Shown one piece after another: positions 57,600 to 64,000 of a stretch of DNA of 64,000 nucleotides (the first letter of the stretch is position 1; every line of letters starts with the position of its first letter). A program made the position numbers and the translations under genes. This DNA comes from Lolium rigidum (Eukaryota > Streptophyta > Magnoliopsida > Poales > Poaceae): positions 245,818,124-245,882,123 of the forward strand of contig NC_061514.1 in assembly GCF_022539505.1 (NCBI RefSeq), written 5' to 3'. The notes under the pieces were generated by a model that searched no databases, was not told the DNA's origin, and saw nothing but the letters and a program-made list of their open reading frames with translations.

Positions 57600-58590
57600 T
57601 CTCCATTTCGAGCTATGACCTCGCTAAGAAAGAATCCCGCAAGTTCCTCTTGAATTAATCGTATGCGATCGTTCGTTAGGAGAGAGTACCGCGGGCATTC
57701 CATCTAAATTAAAAAAGGAGATCAATATATATGAATGGAACTCAATACAATTGATGATAATAAAATATGATTTTGAAATATTGTTCACGTACACGTATGG
57801 CTTGTATACCCTCCTCCGGTTCCCTCTGACAGGTCATCTCGCGAATGAACTCGCAGACGTAGTATCCATATAAGTTATTCCTGGGTTCCTGCTTCAAAGA
57901 CTTTACGAAAAAATAGTTTGATCAAACTAATAATCAAGCATGGTATTGAAACAAAATATCAAAGAGATTCACGAACATAGCTATATATATAGTACTACTT
58001 ACAAGGAAATCTTTAAATGTAGGCTCTGGTTTCCATTTACCCGGAACATTATTGATGAACTGTTTCCAAGCCGTGCCCGGCAAAGAAAAAATGTGTTAAA
58101 TGAGTTATTTGATTAGTTGTTGATATCATCGAATGAGAACATATGAAGATGCGCCGATACGATATTGATTGAAATTATCTCTGGAGCAGGGCAGCCATGT
58201 TCGGCCATTCCTCATGTTCTTTACGTTTCGAGTCCATGACAAGTACTACTCCTTTGTTAAGCTTAATGATTAGGAGAATATAGTGGAAGCTGCACACGCA
58301 TAACTCGCAGGATTATTTAAACTTCACATCGAGTAAGCGATAATCGAATCTATGTAAGACAGTTATAACACTCACTTGAAGTAGTAAGGAAAGAATATTT
58401 CCTCTTTGTTTGCTTGCTTCAGTAAAAACATTAGAATGTTTTCCTCCGTGTCCTTGGCGTACCGTCGAACCGTAACTTCATGAACGGTGTTTGGGTCAAT
58501 GAACCCAATGTCATAGAGCTTCCCCTTTTGCATTCGAGCATCTTCATTCTTCATAATATATAGCGTACAAAAAGAATATAGTGAGGATAA
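57600..58590 (-). pseudogene. Ulp1/C48-type C-terminal region of the CACTA accessory protein, in exon-like pieces
   Basis: Minus-strand pieces: MKNEDARMQKGKLYDIGFID and NIMFLLKQANKEEIFFPYY-like (58554-58372), a segment near 58020-58080 (TAWKQFINNVPGKWKPEPTF), one near 57800-57900, and a tail near 57600-57720 (NDRIRLIQEELAGFFLSE). The order matches the Ulp1-like cysteine-protease end of CACTA accessory proteins in grasses, split by introns. Catalytic residues could not be confirmed. Confidence 0.45.
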
Positions 58591-58645
58591 TTGTTAGTGC
58601 AAATGAATGAGTTGAGCTACAGACTTAATTACATAAATAAATCAC

Positions 58646-59796
58646 TTAGACGCAGCAGCAACTGATGATAGATTTGTCGAGGGTGTCTTGATTGAATAAC
58701 TTAAATAGTTCTTCAAACTCAAGGCTTATCTCCTCCTTCCCCCGGAAGTAGTGCTCATCTCTAACTGCCACCGTGAAGTAGCGATCATTGTTCCGACAGG
58801 CTTGCAGGTACCATTGATGAAACCTTCGCATCTGAGTCCCTAGATGCGCGAGCTCGGCAGGTTTGACGAGATCATGTCGGTGTCGATACTTGTTTACGAC
58901 TTCAGCCATTGGATAGTAATCTTCGTACGGAACATCTCCTCCAAGATCTCTAGCCGCCTGTTCGATCAGCGATGCCGTCTCTGGATCATCAAAGGAGTGC
59001 ACAACGAATGGGGGTAGCGACTGATTTTCCTGTTGTCCAAGCTGGGCAATTTTTGTCGTTTTTCTCGCTCTAGAGGACTGTCCAAGAGAGCGGTCATAAT
59101 CACATGCCAACTCATCTTTCTTTTCTCTCGTCTCGGCAAAGTGCTTCATTGTATTCGGTGCTATAAACAACTTTGGTGCAGGCTTCTTCGGTGAAAGAAA
59201 CGCCTTCAACTCGGCGGCTGCGACTGCGTCAGTTTGCTCATTAGTCTTCTCATATGGTAACAAAGATGGAGTCTTGGACCTCTTCGGAGATGATGATCTC
59301 TTTGGAGCTTAGGAGGTGCCGCGGTACTTAGCTTCCTCTTTTGCTTAGGTGGTTGCATACTTGGCGGAGTCTCCTGACGAGGAGGAGGAGGAGGAGTATT
59401 CTCACGCGGAGGAGAATCATCATCGCGCAGAGGAGAATCATCACGCGGAGGAGACTGCGTAGGCGGCGGAGGTGGCGGAGGAGGCGGAGAACGAGATGGA
59501 GGTGGCATGCTTGGCTTCGAACCTGGAAACACAATGTTCTCCTTCCGCCATTGAACGGTGGTTCTAAGGGCTTCTCCCAGTTCTTTGATTTCCCCATCTT
59601 CACCTGCAGGTTGCTCAAGGATCAACTGCTCATAATCTACCATCACTTCATCCACCATCACAACAGCATAGTCGTCTTGGACCGGACGACAATGGTAAGT
59701 TCTTGTAGGTAAGAGATTGTTGACCGCCGCCTTGAAGGATAGGTTGAAACATTTAACATGCAGCTCACAAGGACGACTCTTAGTGAGATCATCCAC
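58646..59796 (-). pseudogene. Central part of the CACTA accessory protein with a proline-rich linker
   Basis: 59796-59206 has YHCRPVQDDYAVVMVDEVMV and LGEALRTTVQWRKENIVFPG, a segment known from CACTA accessory ORFs, then a Pro/Arg/Asp repeat (SPPPPPPPPPTQSPPRDDSP). A second frame (59263-58646) continues with AAAELKAFLSPKKPAPKLFI, LPPFVVHSFDDPETASLI and RFHQWYLQACRNNDRYFTVA. The overlap of frames at 59206-59263 implies a frameshift, since 59300-59206 makes no sense in the first frame. Ends CCCV. Confidence 0.55.
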
Positions 59797-59964
59797 GGGG
59801 GAGGGGGGGGTAGTGAGGAGGCTCGATCACCTGTTCATCATCATTATCCTGCTGAGTGGAAGCCACGCTGCTTTTCCGTTGTTGAGATTGCAGCGGGACG
59901 ATAGCATCGAGCAATGCAACATCTACATGCTGCCCCTGAGCCATATGGGATGTAAGTACTTGGG

Positions 59965-60450
59965 TTACTTGGGCAACGGTGGCTTGAAGGGCGCCATAGA
60001 ATTCTCTAAGGACGCTATGCGGTCGGTTTCTCTTGCCTTTCTCCTCGCATGGCTTTTATCAGGAAATCTCTTCCTTTCCGGAGGAAATCCATACTTCCAC
60101 GGAACGGAGCCTTCTGTGCATCGTGTTCGTCCGTCGTGTTCTTTGTTCCCAAGGGCGCGTGTTAGCTCATCGTTCTCTCTTTCAGGGTGGAACCTCCCCT
60201 CCTCCACATCCCTATGTTCTTGTTCAAGGGATTGAATGGGGAGCCTCAGATGTTCTTTATTATAGATACACTTCCCTGTTTCTAGGTGCAACCTTTCCCC
60301 AATCCCGTAGAACCACTCCTTCGACCGTTCGATCCAACCGTGTGTACCTAATCGGATCCCTTTCTTGACCAGTTCCGCCTCAGCTGACTGCCGCTTAGGC
60401 CGGTTAGCCCTGTAGCTACCTGGACCCATAATTTGGTGATATTTCTTCAA
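59965..60450 (-). pseudogene. Transposase_24-like segment of the CACTA accessory protein
   Basis: Reads KYHQIMGPGSYRANRPKRQS, GIRLGTHGWIERSKEWFYGI, HLETGKCIYNK, RENDELTRALGNKEHDGRTR and SVPWKYGFPPERK, which fits the plant transposase (Ptta/En/Spm, PF03004) family. A basic tail (RRKARETDRIASLENSM) may be coiled coil. It belongs to the gene continuing at 60538-61440. Confidence 0.6.
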
Positions 60451-60537
60451 CGCAGCATTTGCTTTATTTGTTGCCGAACTTTTCTTAAATTTCTCCTGAC
60501 TCCGTGATGTACTTCACGAATTTGCCCCAGTGATCAT

Positions 60538-61440
60538 TTACCTTCTCATTGTCCGGAGTCTTCTTTTTCTTGATAAGGCTGCGCAATCTTTCTTGTGATA
60601 CTTGAATAGTTCGGCCATATTCTTCAAAGCAAAGTCATGGACTGCCTCCTCCATCTTTGCCTTTCTATCGGCATCCTCCTGTAGAGGTAGGTTGAAATGT
60701 GCCATGAGCTTGGTCAAAAGGCTGCGTTTGGCTACATCATCGATATAATGACATGCGCACTGCTTTATCAGACTCTCCCTTTGGCTTGTGCCATTCTCGA
60801 AAGGTGACATGAGCTTGGTCAATGGCTCCTCTGGAGGCAGGTTGAAATGTGCCATGAGCTTGGTCAAAAGGCTGCGTTTGGCTACATCATTGATATAATG
60901 ACCTGCAGCTGCTTCATCAGACTCTCCCTTCGGCTTGTGCCATTCTCAAACGTTGATTGGGATGCAGTCCCTAACAAGCACTCCGCATTGACTTATAAAT
61001 AATTTTGCATGCTTCTCGGGAGCAATCGGTTTACCACTCTGATCGATCTCGGTGATGTCGCGCCTAACACGTCGGTCAATATTTTGGCCGGGCCTCGCTT
61101 TGACTTTACAGACGAATTGCTCGATCCGGAGGGCTAAAAAAGAAATAATTCATCGTCAATACAAATTAGTTAATGCATCTAGTCAGCAGCGGCTTAATTT
61201 ATATACCTCGGTGATAACTATGGTTCCATCACCGGAGCCATTATGATCTTCTTCCTCACCGAAGCCATCTTCTCTTTGGTCAATATTCTCCGCTCCCTCA
61301 CCGGAGTCATTCAAAAAAGTTGCGGTGACATCGTCACCGCCATCATCCCGAGTACCGTTGGCTATGAGGTTAGCCAAGAATTTTTCTTCGTCTTCATCTT
61401 TGTGTCCTTCCATGCTTTCTGCAACGACTTGCAAGTTATA
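60538..61440 (-). pseudogene. N-terminal half of the CACTA accessory protein, with duplication and a stop
   Basis: 61434-61183 is the acidic N-terminal exon (EEKFLANLIANGTRDDGGDD, SGEGAENIDQREDGFGEEED). The next exon (about 61130-60950) shows EIDQSGKPIAPEKHAKLFIS and QCGVLVRDCIPINV, then a TGA at about 60945 before EWHKPK. Then come two copies of a segment with DVAKRSLLTKLMAHFNLP and finally FALKNMAELFKYHKKDCAA. Part of the Transposase_24 gene. The stop and duplication make it nonfunctional. Confidence 0.55.
60684..60950 (-). repeat. 150-bp tandem duplication inside the CACTA accessory gene
   Basis: GGTTGAAATGTGCCATGAGC starts at about 60689 and again at 60839, offset 150 bp (50 codons), with matching sequence through CTTGTGCCATTCTC in both copies. 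The copies differ slightly. The duplication keeps frame. Confidence 0.85.
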
Positions 61441-61627
61441 GGAACCATCGAATGATCACATATATAGATATTAATTAAGGATAATGCAAAAAACTGAAAT
61501 TGGAGTTACATATATAGTTATTAATTAATGATTGATAATGTAGTGTTGAAAGCAGATAGTGCAGTTACATGCATACATAGCACAGGTCCATGTTTATTTA
61601 ACCCTAATACATCACTAATAGAACCTC

Positions 61628-61826
61628 TCAACGGCGCCGACCGGGTCCTGAGCCGCTGCGGCTGAACACCCAAAGCCACGGAAAAATAACATGATCATAG
61701 CTATTGTGAGATCCCTGCATAACTGACCATCCGCCCCTATACCTGGTGTCTAACGCATACAGGTAACGGCGAACGTGCTCGTCCTCCTCTCTAATGCGCT
61801 GAGCTACCACCTCCTGCGGGGCCAAC
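61628..61826 (-). pseudogene. Upstream exon of the CACTA accessory protein, cut by element D
   Basis: The minus-strand reading LAPQEVVAQRIREEDEHVRR, YLYALDTRYRGGWSVMQGSH ends with FSRSGSGPGRRR. This motif is common at the N-terminus of CACTA accessory proteins. Truncated at 61826 by the D LTR. Confidence 0.5.
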
Positions 61827-63145
61827 TGATGTCTACGCACGCTTCTATTCCTGTAGACAGTGTTGGGCCTCCAAGAGCAGAGGTTTTTAGAACAGCAGCA
61901 AGTTTCCCTTAAGAATCACCCAAGGTTTATTGAACTCAGGGAGGTAGAGGTCAAAGATATCCCTCTCAAGCAACCCTGCAATTAAGATACAAGAAGTCTC
62001 TTGTGTCCCCAACACACCTAATACACTTGTCAGATGTATAGGGTGCACTAGTTCGACGAAGAGATAGTGAAATACAAGTAATATGGATGATTATAAGTAG
62101 TAATTGCAATCTGAAATAAAAATGGCAGCAAGCGAACATGTAGCGTAACTTGTTGGAAACGGTGTTTCAATGCTTAGAAACAAGGCCTAGGGATCATACT
62201 TTCACTAGTGGACACTCTCAACAATGATCACATAATTGAATAAATAAATGCTACTCTCAAACACTCTCTTGTTGGATAACAAACACCATTCATTGTGCAG
62301 GGCTGCAAAGGCACACCTCAATCCGGAGTAAACAAGCTCCACAACATCGTAAAGGAATCACACACGATGCGCACACTGTCACCATCACACCGTGGAGAGT
62401 GACTCCGGAGTTCATATTAAAGTAACCTCTAGAGTGCATAATAGACAAGAGTAACATCTACATATTCAACTAGATTACAAAGCTCATGATCACATAAAGA
62501 TCACACCATGGGAGAGAGAGATGAACCACATAGCTACCGGTAGAGCCCTCAGCCTCGGGGGAGAACTACTCCCTCCTCATCACGGGAGACATCAACAGCG
62601 ATGAAGATGGTGATGGAGTCGATGGAGATGGCTCCGGGGGCAATTCCCCGTCCCGGCAGGGTGCCGAAACAGAGACTTCTGTCCCCCGAATTAGGGTTTT
62701 TGGTGGCGGCGGAGCTACGGAACTCTTCTGGAGAAATCTTCGATCCCCCTAGGGTTTTCAGGGCAGGAGCTTAATATAGGCGAAAGGGCAGCGTCGGGGG
62801 AGCCAGGGGGCTCCCTCACCACACCTTGGCGCGGTAGTGGGGCCCCCGCGCCGCCCTATGGTGGGCCCCCTGCTGGCCTTCCTCGACTCTTCTTCGGTCT
62901 TCTGGAACACTCCGTGGAAAATAGGGCAGTGGGCTTTTGTTTCGTCCAATTCCGAGAATATTTGTAAACCAACTTTTCTGAAATAAAAAACAGCAGAAAA
63001 CGAGAACCGGCACTCGTGGCATCTTGTTAATAGGTTAGTCTCAGAAAATGCATAAAAACATTATAAAGTGTGAATAAAACATGTAGGTATTTTCATAAAA
63101 CTAGCATGGAACATAAGAAATTATAGATACGTTTGAGACGTATCA
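61827..63145 (-). repeat. 3' LTR of element D
   Basis: On the minus strand TGATACGTCTCAAACGTATC ... GTGCGTAGACATCA, 1319 bp, shorter than the B LTR. Confidence 0.87.
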
Positions 63146-64000
63146 AGCATCCCCAAGATTAGTTCCTACTCGCCCTCGAGTAGGTAAACGATAAAAAGAA
63201 TAATTTCTGAAGTGACAAGCTACCAACATAATCTTGATCAATACTATTGTAAAACATATGAGATGAATGAAGTGACTCAAAGCAATGGTCTATAGTTTGC
63301 TAACAAAAAGATAATGACTAAACAATCTGAATCATATAGCAAAAACTTTTCATGAATAGTACTTTCAAGACAAGCATCAAAAAGTCTTGCATAAGAGTTA
63401 ACTCCTAAAGCAATAGATTCTTAATAAAAGGTTTTGAAGCAACACAAAGGAAGATTTAAGTTTCAGAAATTGCCTTCAACTTTCAACATGTATATCTCAT
63501 GGATAATTGTCAACACAAAGTAATATGATGAGTGCAATAAGCAAGCATGTAAGAATCAATGCACACAGTTGACACAAGTGTTTGCTTTTAAGATAGAAAG
63601 AAGTAGGTAAACTGACTCAACATAAAGTAAAAGAAAGGCCCTTCGCAGAGGGAAGCAGGGATTAAATCATGTGCTAGAGCTTTTCAAGTTTTGAAATCAT
63701 AAAGAGAGCATAAAAATAAAGTTTTGAGAGGTGTTTGTTGTTGTCAACGAATGGTAGTGGGCACTCTAACCCCCTTGTCAAACAGACTTTCAAAGAGCGG
63801 CTCCCATGAAGGACGTTATCTCTACCAGCAAGGTAGATCATCCCTCTTCTTTTTTTTTACACATGTATTTTAGTTTTATTTATAGATAACACTCCTCCCA
63901 ACCTTTTGCTTTCACAAGCCATGGCTAACCGAATCCTCGGGTGCCTTCCAACATTTCACATACCATGGAGGAGTGTCTATTGCAAAATTAAGTTGCTTAC
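61827..64000 (-). mobile_element. Element D: 3' end of a minus-strand element of the A/B/C group
   Basis: The 3' LTR is 61827-63145, and interior sequence (63146 on) runs out of the window and matches 49418-50280 of C. The flank CCAAC (61822-61826) is the left target copy. The LTR start has the A-type GTTTGAGACG and the LTR end the B-type GATGTCTACGCACGC, so it is a mixed subtype. No coding sequence in the part seen. Confidence 0.85.

Larger units (their letters stand above)
57111..64000 (-). mobile_element. CACTA (En/Spm) transposon, 3' part, interrupted by element D
   Basis: Begins CACTAGTAGAAAAAGGGG, the CACTA terminus seen in Triticeae, with subterminal repeats GTCCCGGT / ACCGGGAC / GACTAAAGG (57130-57320). 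Minus-strand reading frames across 57600-61826 are typical CACTA accessory proteins (Transposase_24 and Ulp1-like). TNP2 transposase is not in the window and would lie beyond element D. The other terminus is outside the window. Confidence 0.82.

Noticed and set aside
60033..60368. Plus-strand readings across 59340-60370
   Set aside because: Shadows of the minus-strand CACTA accessory gene.

Overview
The window is plant nuclear repeat DNA, most likely from a grass of the Triticeae (wheat, barley or a relative) or a close Pooideae. The evidence is the nested Ty3/Gypsy LTR retrotransposons with a tRNA-Asp primer-binding site, Tat-type elements that carry an antisense gene, a CACTA element ending CACTAGTAGAAAA, Stowaway and TTA-flanked MITEs, and AT-rich low-copy DNA between them. 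No bacterial genes, rRNA, tRNA or CRISPR arrays were seen, and no ordinary host gene could be supported.

Layout: 1-12389 is a pile of Tat-like Gypsy pieces: E1a on the plus strand, running in from the left and ending at 9950; E1b, a 3' remnant at 9951-10942; and E2, the 5' end of a minus-strand copy at 10943-12389. Nonautonomous element B (2563-9026, target duplication TAGGG) sits inside E1a. At the E2 LTR edge lies solo LTR S1 (target duplication CATCA). S1 is split by the complete Gypsy element F (12559-33844), whose integrase is split by element A (19174-27309). The target duplications therefore give a readable order: E2, then S1, then F, then A.

34153-45014 is low-copy DNA. It holds a 311-bp MITE and a 3.0-kb hAT-type element (41719-44737, 14/15 terminal inverted repeat, exact 8-bp target duplication). 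The hAT element encodes no visible transposase. It carries an intron-containing gene model for a 117-aa protein with five 13-residue repeats, and a Stowaway MITE sits in the intron.

45015-56696 is a decayed minus-strand DNA transposon (H) with three recognisable coding fragments. It is broken by LTR-like DNA (45340 to about 47710) and by element C (47811-55922, minus strand). 57111-64000 is the 3' part of a CACTA element with the degraded reading frames usual for Triticeae CACTAs, interrupted at 61827 by element D, which runs off the right edge.

Elements A, B, C and D form one LTR group. They share the LTR start TGATACGTCT, a 2.5-kb noncoding region before the 3' LTR, and a 3' LTR junction that repeats an internal AAGCTTGGGGATGC motif. 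They differ in cargo: A and C have only gag and protease, while B has an acidic 165-aa ORF instead. None encodes reverse transcriptase or integrase, so all must depend on a helper. F has a full gag-protease-RT-RNase H-integrase order but is dead from many stops. Both F and E1a carry an antisense gene (Transposase_28 type) downstream of pol.
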